A DNA stretch of 64,000 bases from Oligella sp050920755 (GCF_050920755.1 NZ_CP158480.1:558001-622000), one strand, 5' to 3'; positions 44,296 through 53,181 are shown, counted from the first letter of the stretch. The notes: generated by a model from the letters alone, not told the origin. A program made the numbers and translations.

Positions 44296-45027
44296 ATGAA
44301 GCTATCTCATTTAGTCATTGTCCTTTCAACTTTTTTGGCTGCATCCGCACAGCCAAGCTTGGCTCAAAGCGCCACGACCAATGATACTGATAAAACCGTG
44401 ATCACTTTAGCAGCTGATGCTTTTAAAGAGGTGTCGCAGGATCGGGTGATTTTGACCTTAACTAAAGAGGCGCGTGGCAATGACCCTAAGGTATTGGCCG
44501 ATGAGGTTAATAAGGCCATTAATCAGGTGATGGGAAGTGGTAAAGGCAATCAGCAACTGCAACTGCAGAGCGGTGCCTATAATCTTTGGCCACAACCGGA
44601 CTATGATGATAATGGCAAGCGTACCGCTAAGGTTACTTATGTGGTAAATGGCGAGGTGATTGTAAGTTCCAAAGATATGGTTGAAGCGACTCGTTTTGTA
44701 GAGCAGGTCAGTGAGCAGATGAATTTATCGAATATCGCTTTTGAAATGAGTAGGGAAGTTCGTCAGGAGGTGGAAAATGAGATTCGTGCCGCCGCCATTC
44801 AGGCTTTTCAAGCGAAAGCCCGTGCCGTTACCCGAGAGTTCGGTTTTGATAATTACGATATCAAAAATGTACGTTTAGAGGATTCAAGTATGGTTCAGTC
44901 GCCTATGCCTCGCTTAGGGGTGGCTAAGGCTGCAATGGCGCAAAGTGCGGACTTTAGCGGTCCTGCACTTAGCGCAGGCAAAGAGCGAGTAACGATTACT
45001 GTGAGCGGGGAGATCGCTTTATACTGA
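44296..45027 (+). CDS. SIMPL domain (DUF541) periplasmic protein 2
   Basis: A 243-residue paralogue of the preceding gene (shared pattern REVREDRANVTLTKE / FKEVSQDRVILTLTKE), with its own signal peptide (LVIVLSTFLAASAQPSLAQ). The tandem pair is probably an ancient duplication, since identity is moderate. Its last 32 bases overlap the convergent lgt gene. Confidence 0.88.
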   Translation: MKLSHLVIVLSTFLAASAQPSLAQSATTNDTDKTVITLAADAFKEVSQDRVILTLTKEARGNDPKVLADEVNKAINQVMGSGKGNQQLQLQSGAYNLWPQPDYDDNGKRTAKVTYVVNGEVIVSSKDMVEATRFVEQVSEQMNLSNIAFEMSREVRQEVENEIRAAAIQAFQAKARAVTREFGFDNYDIKNVRLEDSSMVQSPMPRLGVAKAAMAQSADFSGPALSAGKERVTITVSGEIALY

Positions 45028-45787
45028 TGGCAAATAGTATTGCCCCGGCCAGAATCATCGGTAAGGAGAGCCATTGACCCATACTGAGGTTTAGGGTCAG
45101 TAGACCTAAATGGCTATCCGGCTCGCGACCGAACTCGGCGATAAAGCGTAAGACGCCGTAGCCGATTAAAAAGACTGCGCTCACACATCCGGTTGGGCGC
45201 GGTTTTTTTGAATAAAACCATAAAATCACAAACAGTAAAATGCCCTCGAGCGCCATTTGATAGAGCTGTGATGGATGACGCGGGAGATTGTCCACCATCG
45301 GGAAAATCATACCCCAGTTGCCATTGGTCGGACGCCCCCACAGCTCGCCATTCATAAAGTTGCCCCAACGACCCACCGCCAAGCCGAGTGGAATCAGCGG
45401 CGCCACAAAATCGCCGATTTGAAAGAAGGTCTTGCCCTCTTTGTGGGCAAAATAAAGCATCGCTAACAAGACGCCGATTAAACCGCCATGAAAGGCCATA
45501 CCGCCGTCCCAGACCGCTAATATCTCCAGGGGATGACGTAGGTAGTAGCTGAACTGATAAAACAGCACATAGCCCAAACGACCGCCTAAAACCACCCCGA
45601 CAATGCCGTAAAAGAGCAGATCCTCAAAACGCTTCGGGCTAATATCAATATAACCCTGCTTAATGCGCTGCCTTCCCAAAAACCAAGCAATAGCAAAAGC
45701 CAAAAGGTACATCAGTCCGTACCAATGCACTTGCAGCGGACCGAGAGAAAGGGCGATGGGATTAAATTGTGGGTGTTGAATAATCAT
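44996..45787 (-). CDS. lgt: Prolipoprotein diacylglyceryl transferase
   Basis: A 263-residue inner-membrane enzyme that adds diacylglycerol to the lipobox cysteine of prolipoproteins. It has about seven membrane segments, the signature GRWGNFMNGELWGRPT, HGGLIGVLLAM with the essential His, and a C-terminal FLIGYGVLRFIAEFGREPD. The C-terminus ends within the SIMPL 2 gene on the other strand. Confidence 0.96.
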   Translation of the reverse strand: MIIQHPQFNPIALSLGPLQVHWYGLMYLLAFAIAWFLGRQRIKQGYIDISPKRFEDLLFYGIVGVVLGGRLGYVLFYQFSYYLRHPLEILAVWDGGMAFHGGLIGVLLAMLYFAHKEGKTFFQIGDFVAPLIPLGLAVGRWGNFMNGELWGRPTNGNWGMIFPMVDNLPRHPSQLYQMALEGILLFVILWFYSKKPRPTGCVSAVFLIGYGVLRFIAEFGREPDSHLGLLTLNLSMGQWLSLPMILAGAILFAISIKRSPRSQ

Positions 45788-45860
45788 GCTGTCGTATTAA
45801 AAGTTAAATTGTGCGAATGGCTTGCTTTAAGAGTGTTATGACATTGATAAGTTCATCATT

Positions 45861-46427
45861 TTAAAGCGTATTTTTTTGCCAGAAAATATCTTTGTGTCCG
45901 GCTAGACGGTTTAATTCACGCGCTAAGACAAAGAAATAGTCAGAAAGCCGATTAACTAACTGCATGGATAAATCACTGATTGGTTCCTTAGAGTTAAGTA
46001 AGACCAAAGCGCGTTCACTACGGCGGCTGACGCTGCGGCAAATATGCGCTTGCGAGGCTTGGAGGCAGCCACCGGGCAGTATAAACTCACGAAGTGGCGG
46101 TAATTGCTGCAGCATCGTATCGATAGCTTGCTCAAGTTTAGTTACGATTTCCGGATTTAAAGCATTAAAACCGGGAACTGCCTGTTCACTACCAAGGTCA
46201 AATAAAGCATGCTGTATGGCTGATAATAAGTTCAGATGTATTTGCAGCTCGTCCCGATTAAGGCTATGCAATTGGGTGATTAACAAACCGATATGGCTGT
46301 TTAATTCATCAATTTCACCAATGGCGCAGATGCGCGGGTGACTTTTACTTAAGCGTTGACCATCAGCCAGGCCGGTGGTGCCGCTATCACCGCTTTTGGT
46401 GACGATGGTATTAAGGCGATCCGTCAT
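45861..46427 (-). CDS. Cob(I)alamin adenosyltransferase, PduO type
   Basis: A 188-residue ATP:corrinoid adenosyltransferase of the PduO/CobA2 class. It has the N-terminal ATP motif TKSGDSGTTGLADGQR, then GEIDELNSHIGL, FILPGGCLQASQAHICRS and RRSERALVLL, and NRLSDYFFVLAR near the end. It makes adenosylcobalamin from cobalamin. No other B12 gene is near, so it probably serves salvage. Confidence 0.93.
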   Translation of the reverse strand: MTDRLNTIVTKSGDSGTTGLADGQRLSKSHPRICAIGEIDELNSHIGLLITQLHSLNRDELQIHLNLLSAIQHALFDLGSEQAVPGFNALNPEIVTKLEQAIDTMLQQLPPLREFILPGGCLQASQAHICRSVSRRSERALVLLNSKEPISDLSMQLVNRLSDYFFVLARELNRLAGHKDIFWQKNTL

Positions 46428-46531
46428 AGTTATTGAGTAAATTGTTAAAGGGTGTAATTTTAAAAACTAATCCATTATAGCCAAGCGCATGAAGAGTTAA
46501 AATATCAGTAGAATCTAATGGAGTAATTATC

Positions 46532-46822
46532 ATGAAAAAGATTTTAGCAGGCCTTTTCGTTGGCTTAAGTGTTTTTGGGGTGGCTACGATGAGTAGTGCA
46601 CAGGATGAAGCCTCCGCTCGCGGTGAAGTACGTCGTTTAGATACGACTAAGGGTACCGTGACGATTAAGCATGGCGCGATTACGGATTTGAATTTACCGG
46701 CCATGACTTTAGTATATGATGTAGCCCCCGCACTCTTGCAGGGCATTGAGCCGGGCGATCAAGTACGCTTTAAAGTGCGTCATGAAAATAACAAGTACCA
46801 AGTGATTGAGCTTAAGAAGTAG
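46532..46822 (+). CDS. CusF-like periplasmic copper-binding protein
   Basis: A 96-residue protein with a signal peptide (LAGLFVGLSVFGVATMSSAQ) and a small beta-barrel of the CusF_Ec type: GEVRRLDTTKGTVTIKHG and LNLPAMTLVYDV, with the Met and Trp/Tyr pattern that binds Cu(I) in relatives. It probably binds copper in the periplasm. No copper efflux pump is encoded nearby. Confidence 0.83.
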   Translation: MKKILAGLFVGLSVFGVATMSSAQDEASARGEVRRLDTTKGTVTIKHGAITDLNLPAMTLVYDVAPALLQGIEPGDQVRFKVRHENNKYQVIELKK

Positions 46823-46832
46823 GATAGAAAGC

Positions 46833-46872
46833 AAAAATCCGCCAGAGCGATAGCTTGATGGCGGATTTTTTT
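46833..46872. terminator. Bidirectional terminator between the CusF-like gene and hslU
   Basis: AAAAATCCGCCA pairs with TGGCGGATTTTT, so there is a T run on either strand. It serves the CusF-like gene and the convergent hslVU operon. Confidence 0.88.
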
Positions 46873-46906
46873 GAAACCGAGCTTTCGCTCGGCCTGCAGC
46901 TGTCGA

Positions 46907-48253
46907 TTAAAGCACGTAGCGTGCTAAATCCTGATCGGCTGCTGTCTGATCCAGTTTTTCATTGACATAAGCCGTGTCGATTTTAACTACAGTGCCGGTT
47001 TGTGCGGCGGTTGCGCTAAAGGATAGATCCTCAAGCAGCTTTTCCATCACGGTATAAAGACGACGAGCACCGATATTTTCAGTGGTCTCATTCACATCAT
47101 AAGCAATTTCGGCAATGCGTCGAATGCCGTCTTCAGTGAAGTCAAGCTCCACACCTTCGGTAATTAACAGCGCTTTATACTGCTTAGTTAATGAAGCGTC
47201 GGTGGATGAGAGAATCTGCACAAAATCGTCCGTGCTGAGTGAGTCCAATTCCACACGAATAGGGAAGCGACCCTGAAGCTCGGGAATCAGATCCGATGGG
47301 CGTGAAAGATGGAAAGCACCGGAGGCTACAAAGAGAATATGATCGGTTTTGATAATGCCGTATTTGGTATTAACCGTAGTACCCTCGACCAGCGGTAGGA
47401 GGTCACGCTGTACGCCTTGACGCGAGACGTCGGCACCCTGACTTTCTTGGCGAGCGGCGATCTTATCAACCTCATCCAAGAAGACAATACCGTTTTGCTC
47501 AGCGTTTTGAATGGCGGTATTACGAATCTCTTCTTCGTTAATGCGCTTAGCCGCTTCCTCTTCGACCAATAGCTTAAAGGCATTTCGCGCCGTCATTTTT
47601 TTAGGCTTGGTATTATCACGTTGCAGACCGGCAAACATTGAGCGTAGCTGCTCAGTCATTTCTTCCATACCCGGAGGGCCCATAATATCGAGTGTTTGGG
47701 CTGTGTTGGCAACCGCTATTTCAATTTCCATATCGTCAATTTGACCCTCGCGTAAACGCTTACGGAAGTTTTGACGAGCTGCACCCTCTTGGCGGATAGG
47801 CTGGTTTTGCGCATCATAAGATGGCGGGATGATGGCATCTAAAATACGCTCTTCTGCCGCTTCTTCTGCCTGAGTACGCACGCGTTGCATTTCTTGTTCG
47901 CGGGTTTGCTTTACCGACATATCAACCAAATCGCGAATAATGGTTTCCACATCACGACCGACATAGCCGACCTCGGTAAATTTAGTGGCTTCAACCTTGA
48001 TAAAAGGCGCATTAGCCAGCTTTGCCAAGCGGCGAGCGATTTCTGTTTTGCCGACGCCGGTTGGACCAATCATTAAAATATTTTTAGGGGCAATTTCATG
48101 GCGTAATGGCTCAGGTACTTGCTGACGACGCCAGCGATTTCTTAAGGCAACTGCCACGGAACGTTTGGCTTTATTTTGGCCCACAATATTTTTGTCCAAT
48201 TCAGAGACAATTTCTTGGGGCGTCATTACACTTTCGTTGGTTATGCTAGTCAT
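46907..48253 (-). CDS. hslU: HslU ATPase subunit of the HslVU protease
   Basis: A 448-residue AAA+ unfoldase that feeds proteins to HslV. Walker A is GPTGVGKTE, Walker B IVFLDEVDKIAA, and the C-terminal sensor is ENIGARRLYTVMEK. An intermediate domain rich in charged residues occupies about 110-245. It follows hslV by 20 bases in one operon. Another in-frame ATG exists at codon 10 (MTPQEIVSEL), which may be the true start. Confidence 0.97.
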   Translation of the reverse strand: MTSITNESVMTPQEIVSELDKNIVGQNKAKRSVAVALRNRWRRQQVPEPLRHEIAPKNILMIGPTGVGKTEIARRLAKLANAPFIKVEATKFTEVGYVGRDVETIIRDLVDMSVKQTREQEMQRVRTQAEEAAEERILDAIIPPSYDAQNQPIRQEGAARQNFRKRLREGQIDDMEIEIAVANTAQTLDIMGPPGMEEMTEQLRSMFAGLQRDNTKPKKMTARNAFKLLVEEEAAKRINEEEIRNTAIQNAEQNGIVFLDEVDKIAARQESQGADVSRQGVQRDLLPLVEGTTVNTKYGIIKTDHILFVASGAFHLSRPSDLIPELQGRFPIRVELDSLSTDDFVQILSSTDASLTKQYKALLITEGVELDFTEDGIRRIAEIAYDVNETTENIGARRLYTVMEKLLEDLSFSATAAQTGTVVKIDTAYVNEKLDQTAADQDLARYVL

Positions 48254-48273
48254 TATAGAAATTCGTTATAAGA

Positions 48274-48807
48274 TTAAAGGGTTTCAATCACGTGATTTTG
48301 ATTGGTATAAATACATAGGTCACCGGCGATTTCCAGCGACTTTTTAACAATCTCGGCAGGGGACAGGTCGGTGTTTTGTAAAAGTGCGAGACCCGCGGAT
48401 TGAGCAAAAGCGCCTCCGGAGCCGATGGCGGCAAGACTATGCTCCGGCTCCAGCACATCGCCATTACCGGTTAATACCAGGGTGTGATCCTTATCCGCCA
48501 CAATCAGCATCGCTTCCAATCGGCGCAGCATACGGTCGGTGCGCCAATCACGGGTAAGCTCAACCGCTGCACGCATTAAATGACCGGAATGCTTTACTAA
48601 CTTGGCTTCAAAGCGCTCAATCAGGGTAAAGGCATCGGCCGTCGCACCGGCAAAGCCTGCAAGCACCGTGTCATTGTGCAATTTGCGAATTTTGCGGGCC
48701 GTACCCTTCATCACAATATTGCCAAGGGTCACTTGACCGTCACCGCCGATAGCGACTTCATTGCCGCGGCGAACACAAATAATCGTTGTAGCGTGAAATA
48801 GTTCCAT
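48274..48807 (-). CDS. hslV: HslV peptidase subunit of the HslVU protease
   Basis: A 177-residue threonine peptidase of the proteasome beta-type fold. The short propeptide MELFHA precedes the catalytic Thr of TTIICVRRG; GGDGQVTLG and LAAIGSGGAFAQSAGLAL are family motifs. First gene of the hslVU operon. Confidence 0.97.
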   Translation of the reverse strand: MELFHATTIICVRRGNEVAIGGDGQVTLGNIVMKGTARKIRKLHNDTVLAGFAGATADAFTLIERFEAKLVKHSGHLMRAAVELTRDWRTDRMLRRLEAMLIVADKDHTLVLTGNGDVLEPEHSLAAIGSGGAFAQSAGLALLQNTDLSPAEIVKKSLEIAGDLCIYTNQNHVIETL

Positions 48808-48879
48808 AATATCTTTCTGCTTCTTTATAAAGGTTCAAGGCTAGATGGTGCACTTCGGCAATTTTTCAAGAGGTTGTTT

Positions 48880-48918
48880 AAAAATAAAAAAAGCCCGCAT
48901 CAGCTAAATGATGCGGGC
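48880..48918 (-). terminator. Terminator of dksA
   Basis: The perfect 10-bp stem GCCCGCATCA/TGATGCGGGC is followed on the minus strand by a T-rich run. Confidence 0.9.
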
Positions 48919-48973
48919 ACCTTGAAGTAGGTCGCTTAGAATCAGGACGTGTTGCGATCAGTGAGTAAGACTA

Positions 48974-49429
48974 TTAATCACCGAATTGCTTTTGACGCTT
49001 CTCGCGACGCTCTTGTGCTTCTAGGGATAGATTTGCCGTAGGGCGGGCCAGTAAACGCGGGATACCGATAGGTTCACCGGTTTCTTCGCACCAACCGTAA
49101 TCACCCTCATCAATGGAGGCGAGTGATTGCTGCACCTTTTTGAGAAGCTTACGCTCACGATCACGAGTGCGCAACTCCAGGGCATGCTCTTCCTCAATCG
49201 TAGCACGGTCGGCCGGATCCGGTACGAACTGCGTTTCGCGCAGATTGTCCGTGGTTGCGTTAGCATTATCGAGAATTTCTTTTTCTAAAGATCTTAAGCG
49301 ATTTTTGAAAAAGGCCAGTTGAAGATCGTTCATATAATCCTCTTCAGGCATCGCTAGTAACTGCTCTTCAGTTAAGGCAGCAGCTAATTCTTCTAATTGT
49401 TCAGGTGTTTGTTTGGTTGCTTTGGCCAT
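48974..49429 (-). CDS. dksA: RNA polymerase-binding regulator DksA
   Basis: A 151-residue DksA that works with ppGpp on RNA polymerase. The coiled-coil part holds FFKNRLRSLEKEILDNA and FVPDPADRATIEEEHALEL, with the acidic tip DPADRA. The zinc-finger region reads YGWCEETGEPIGIPRLLARP and then SLEAQERRE: only one of the four zinc cysteines of E. coli DksA is left, so it should not need zinc. Such forms are, to my knowledge, common in alpha- and betaproteobacteria. I chose ATG 49429 (GGGAG nine bases upstream) over an ATG nine codons earlier. It lies 34 bases after the COG0523 GTPase gene. Confidence 0.93.
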   Translation of the reverse strand: MAKATKQTPEQLEELAAALTEEQLLAMPEEDYMNDLQLAFFKNRLRSLEKEILDNANATTDNLRETQFVPDPADRATIEEEHALELRTRDRERKLLKKVQQSLASIDEGDYGWCEETGEPIGIPRLLARPTANLSLEAQERREKRQKQFGD

Positions 49430-49463
49430 TACGCTAATCTCCCAGCTAATAGTCAATCATAGA

Positions 49464-50543
49464 TTATTTGGTCAAACAATTGTTGAGGCCTGCAAGAAAT
49501 ACGTCTTTAGGTAGATTCTTGCCGATAAAAACCAGTTTATTATACGGTTTTTCCTTGCCCCAAGCTTTGCCCGGTTCAGTGCCCAACAACATATGCACAC
49601 CTTGGAGTAACATACGTTGACGGACGCCTTTAAAATATAAAATGCCTTTGTAACGGTACATATCAGGACCGTAAAACTGTACTAAACCCCCTAAAAAATC
49701 ATCTAATTTATACGGATCAAAAGGTTGCTCGGAATTAAATACAAAGGCACCGATTTCATCTTGATGGTGATGATGGTGGTGGTGATGCTCATGTGCACAA
49801 TGCTCATCACATTCATGATCGGGCTCATGGTCGTGATGGTGGTGATGATCATGTTCATCTTCTGCTTTAAGAAAGTCGGGGTCAATTTCCAGTGCAGAGT
49901 CCAGATTAAAACCCTTCATATCCAATAATTCGTTTAAATCAGCCTCACCGAAATTTACCGACGTGATGGTGACACGCGGGTTCATTTTAATCAGACGCTG
50001 ACGCAAGGTCTCATACTCATCCTCGCTGACAAGGTCTTTTTTAGAGATTAAAATGCGATCGGCAAAACCGACTTGTGCCTGCGCCTCAGTTTGACGATTC
50101 AGCGTCTCCATGCCGTGCTTGGCATCAACAATGGTGATTACACCGTCTAAACGATAGTACTCGGCCACAAAGTCATCCATAAAAAATGTCTGACAAACGG
50201 GGCCGGGATTAGCCATCCCGGTGGTTTCAATAATCACACGGTCAAACTGAATCTCGCCCTTTTCGCGTTTATTACGCAAATCACTCAGGGTGCGCAGTAA
50301 ATCACCGCGTACGGTACAACAAATGCAGCCGTTATTAAGCTCAATGATCTGCTCATCGCTTTCTTGGACTAAGAGCTCATTATCAATACTCTCAGGGCCG
50401 AACTCATTTTCAATCACGGCAATGCGCTGACCATGAAACTCGCTCAGAATGCGCTTAAGCAATGTTGTTTTACCGGCGCCCAAGAAACCGGTAAGAATGG
50501 TCACCGGCACCATGCGTTCAGCTTGCTTTTCAGTAACAGCCAT
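49464..50543 (-). CDS. COG0523 (CobW-type) metal-chaperone GTPase with His-rich segment
   Basis: A 359-residue G3E GTPase. The P-loop is GFLGAGKT (19-26), and the metal-binding CxCC motif is GCICC (C73, C75, C76). A CobW C-terminal domain follows a His-rich stretch at about 231-262 (HHHHHDHEPDHECDEHC and eight His in a row). Members with this make-up are ZigA/ZNG1-like and supply zinc to proteins when zinc is low. Its neighbours zur and znuCBA support a zinc role, although cobalt or another metal cannot be excluded. Confidence 0.9.
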   Translation of the reverse strand: MAVTEKQAERMVPVTILTGFLGAGKTTLLKRILSEFHGQRIAVIENEFGPESIDNELLVQESDEQIIELNNGCICCTVRGDLLRTLSDLRNKREKGEIQFDRVIIETTGMANPGPVCQTFFMDDFVAEYYRLDGVITIVDAKHGMETLNRQTEAQAQVGFADRILISKKDLVSEDEYETLRQRLIKMNPRVTITSVNFGEADLNELLDMKGFNLDSALEIDPDFLKAEDEHDHHHHHDHEPDHECDEHCAHEHHHHHHHHQDEIGAFVFNSEQPFDPYKLDDFLGGLVQFYGPDMYRYKGILYFKGVRQRMLLQGVHMLLGTEPGKAWGKEKPYNKLVFIGKNLPKDVFLAGLNNCLTK

Positions 50544-50717
50544 ACAACTCTTCTTAATAAGTCAAAAATTAATAGAAGATTACATCACAGCTTTACATAT
50601 ATAGCAAACAAAATAGGATTAATACGGATAAAAATATTTAAGCGATTGTAATAATCCGGCAATAAACCCGTGCTACAGAGGGTTTACCCATACTATGTGG
50701 GCAAAGGAGAAAAGAAA

Positions 50718-51188
50718 CTAAACGCCTTGCAAACTACAGTTTTTGCAAATGGCGCGGATCTCGGTTTGAGTGCTTTTTTGTACAAAGCCGGTTTGCGCAA
50801 TTAAAGCCTGTAATTTATGACTGACATCCGGCGCATCTACCTCGGATACTAAGCCGCAATCAGTACAGACAATTAATAAATTATGATCATGTCCGTGCAG
50901 ATCAATGTCATTACAGGCAGTCCAGCCATTAAACGCATCTAGACGGTGAATAAAGCCCTCAGTCTCAAGGAACTCTAAGGCTCTATAAACCGTGGCGGGC
51001 TTGGCGCTAGGGAAGTCCTTGACCATCAGATCGAGGATCTCATAGGCCTTCATACAGCGGTCATCGCTCACAATCAGTGCAAGTACCTGCTTACGAATCG
51101 GCGTCAAGCGCTTACCGCGAGACTGGCAAATCGTCTCGGCCTGATTGATAAAGTCATCAAGGGGTAAAACCGCTTTAGTCTGAACCAT
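50718..51188 (-). CDS. zur: Fur-family zinc uptake repressor Zur
   Basis: A 156-residue Fur-type repressor. It has a winged helix with RGKRLTPIRKQVLALIV and KPATVYRALEFLETEGFIHR, then the dimerisation and zinc region HGHDHNLLIVCTDCG and a C-terminal CKNC; the two CxxC pairs bind structural zinc. It is divergent from znuCBA with a palindromic operator between, as in autoregulated zur/znu loci, which supports Zur over Fur. The frame is open 24 codons further up, but ATG 51188 gives the usual length. Confidence 0.9.
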   Translation of the reverse strand: MVQTKAVLPLDDFINQAETICQSRGKRLTPIRKQVLALIVSDDRCMKAYEILDLMVKDFPSAKPATVYRALEFLETEGFIHRLDAFNGWTACNDIDLHGHDHNLLIVCTDCGLVSEVDAPDVSHKLQALIAQTGFVQKSTQTEIRAICKNCSLQGV

Positions 51189-51232
51189 CGCTTTGTGCCT
51201 GCCTAAATAAATGATCAAAGATTGATAAATAA

Positions 51233-51295
51233 TTGATTTGGTTATAATATAACAAATCAAAGTAAATCTATGTATAATACATTATATTATAATGA
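51233..51295. promoter_or_regulatory. Zur-type operators between zur and the znu genes
   Basis: TTGATTTG-GTTATAATATAAC-AAATCAA (51233-51260) is an almost perfect palindrome with the Zur core GTTATAnTATAAC. A second weaker palindrome, ATTATATTATAAT, lies at 51281-51293. A TATAAT at 51273-51278 could be the -10 box toward znu. Repression of both directions by zinc-loaded Zur is inferred. Confidence 0.85.
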
Positions 51296-51316
51296 TCCAA
51301 GTCCCTAAGTGTTGAT

Positions 51317-51493
51317 ATGAACGGTTCTGAAAGAGTTTTTACCAGCCGGCAAGTCCATGATATCGGTTGTCGTTGCCGCTCCTGTTTGACGATGTCAGCG
51401 TTAAAGCGAACCTCGGCGGTTTTCTTTTTCTTGCTCTTTCTCTGGGCAGCGGTATTTGTTGCGATGGGTTGGGATTTAACTCACCTGTTGTAG
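51317..51493 (+). CDS. Undescribed 58-aa Cys-rich membrane protein in the Zur region
   Basis: A short frame from ATG 51317 to TAG 51493. The N-terminal part contains a tight cysteine group, GCRCRSC (residues 18-24), preceded by a His (VHDI). One membrane segment follows (about residues 35-51: VFFFLLFLWAAVFVAMG) and a short tail WDLTHLL. It is the first frame after the Zur operator and lies 77 bases before znuC, so it would be induced with zinc uptake. A zinc-binding membrane peptide is plausible. I do not know a family for it, and no strong ribosome site is seen, so it may also be non-coding leader. Confidence 0.5.
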   Translation: MNGSERVFTSRQVHDIGCRCRSCLTMSALKRTSAVFFFLLFLWAAVFVAMGWDLTHLL

Positions 51494-51570
51494 TCTTGAG
51501 GCTGGCGAGTTTTTAGTCCGGCAGTCACCGTTTTTAAATCTGAATTTTTATTTTAAGCTTATAGGTTTTT

Positions 51571-52284
51571 ATGAGCAGTGATGTCTTGCGCTTAAATAAT
51601 GTGACTTTAGCATGGGGTAATAACACCATCCTAAAGGATATTAGTGGCAGCTTCAAAAGGGGTTCTTTTACAGCCATTGTGGGCCCTAACGGCGCAGGCA
51701 AATCCACCCTGATTAAGGCCGTTGTCGGTCAGATTCCGCTGAAGTCCGGTGAGATAGTGATCGCTGATGAGTTTAAGCGCAATATCGCTTTACTGCCACA
51801 GCAAACAGAGTTGGATCGAGATTTTCCAATGACGACTTTTGATTTGGTCAGCATGGGGGTGTGGCGCAGTTTGGGTCCTTTTCGATCCTTGTCTGCCGCG
51901 CAACGACAGCAGATCATGCAGGCTTTAGTTCAAGTCGGTTTGGTTGAGCAGGCCCGGGATTTAATTGGTAGTTTGTCCGGCGGGCAGTTACAGCGCGCTT
52001 TTTTTGCTCGTTTATTAGTTCGTGATGCGCAGCTGATTATTTTAGATGAGCCCTTTGCCGCCGTTGACGAGGATACCCAAGAAAGCCTTATTCCTATTTT
52101 GCAGCAATGGCATCGTGACGGTCGTACGATATTGATTGTGTTGCATGACGAGGAGTTGGTAAAGCGCATTGTGCCCGAGACTTTAGTAATTGGGCGCGGT
52201 GTGGTGGCTTGGGGGCCGACCGCAGAGACATTTACGACGGCTAATATGCGCACTGCGCAGCGTCTGTGTCGAGCGCAGGGATAG
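51571..52284 (+). CDS. znuC: Zinc ABC transporter ATP-binding protein ZnuC
   Basis: A 237-residue ABC ATPase: Walker A GPNGAGKST, signature LSGGQLQRAFFARLL, Walker B LIILDEPF and the H-loop in VLHDEE. It powers high-affinity zinc import with ZnuB. It lies in the order znuC-znuB-znuA downstream of the Zur operator. Confidence 0.94.
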   Translation: MSSDVLRLNNVTLAWGNNTILKDISGSFKRGSFTAIVGPNGAGKSTLIKAVVGQIPLKSGEIVIADEFKRNIALLPQQTELDRDFPMTTFDLVSMGVWRSLGPFRSLSAAQRQQIMQALVQVGLVEQARDLIGSLSGGQLQRAFFARLLVRDAQLIILDEPFAAVDEDTQESLIPILQQWHRDGRTILIVLHDEELVKRIVPETLVIGRGVVAWGPTAETFTTANMRTAQRLCRAQG

Positions 52285-52293
52285 GGGGCGACG

Positions 52294-53142
52294 ATGTATG
52301 AGTTATTAGTGCAGCCCTTTGTTGAATTTGCTTTTATGCGGCGCGCTTTGTTTGGGGCGATATTTTTATCTATTATTGCTGCGCCCTTAGGTATTTTTCT
52401 GATTTTGCGCCGCTTAAGTTTGGTTAGCGATGCCATGACGCATGCTATTTTGCCGGGCGTTGCGTTAGGTTTTTTTTGGGCCGGTAATTCGATGTTAGCC
52501 ATGCTGATGGGTGGCTTAATCACGGGTTTTGTAGTGGCCTTAATGGCGGGTTTTATTTCGCGCCATACCAGTCTTAAAGAAGACGCAAGTTTTGCCGCTT
52601 TTTATTTGATTTCTTTGGGGCTTGGTGTCTTTCTGATTTCGGTGCGTGGAACCAGTGTGGATTTGATGCATGTGCTTTTCGGATCGATTTTATCCATTAG
52701 CGATGAATCCTTATTAACGACGATGGTCGTCAGTAGCGTCTCAATTTTGATTTTGGCGCTGATTTATCGCCCCTTAGTGCTGGATTGTTTTGATCCGGTC
52801 TTTTTAAGAGTGGAATTGGGCAGACGTTCTTGGGTATTTAATGTTTTTGTAGTGCTGTTGGTCGTCAATCTGGTGGCAGGGTTCCAGATCTTGGGTACCT
52901 TGATGGTAGTGGGAGTGGTGATTTTGCCTGCTATTACGGCTCGTTTTTTGGGTCGAACATTGGGGATGCAGTTAATTATTGCACCGATTGTCGGTGTGTT
53001 TTGTCAGTATTTCGGCTTGGTTATTTCCTTTGCTTATGATTTACCGGCATCAGCCATCATTATTTTAATCAATGGCATTGTTTCGGTTTTGGCAATGCTG
53101 TTTGGGCCTTATGGTAGTGTGCGTAAGCGATATCAAGCCTAA
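52294..53142 (+). CDS. znuB: Zinc ABC transporter permease ZnuB
   Basis: A 282-residue inner-membrane permease of the ABC-3 family with about eight hydrophobic segments. Typical parts are MRRALFGAIFLSIIAAPLG, LVSDAMTHAILPGVALGF and FQILGTLMVVGVVILPAI. It starts ten bases after znuC. Confidence 0.94.
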   Translation: MYELLVQPFVEFAFMRRALFGAIFLSIIAAPLGIFLILRRLSLVSDAMTHAILPGVALGFFWAGNSMLAMLMGGLITGFVVALMAGFISRHTSLKEDASFAAFYLISLGLGVFLISVRGTSVDLMHVLFGSILSISDESLLTTMVVSSVSILILALIYRPLVLDCFDPVFLRVELGRRSWVFNVFVVLLVVNLVAGFQILGTLMVVGVVILPAITARFLGRTLGMQLIIAPIVGVFCQYFGLVISFAYDLPASAIIILINGIVSVLAMLFGPYGSVRKRYQA

Positions 53143-53181
53143 GCGTATTTTTAAAAACCACCATGTTCCTATGGAGACAAT

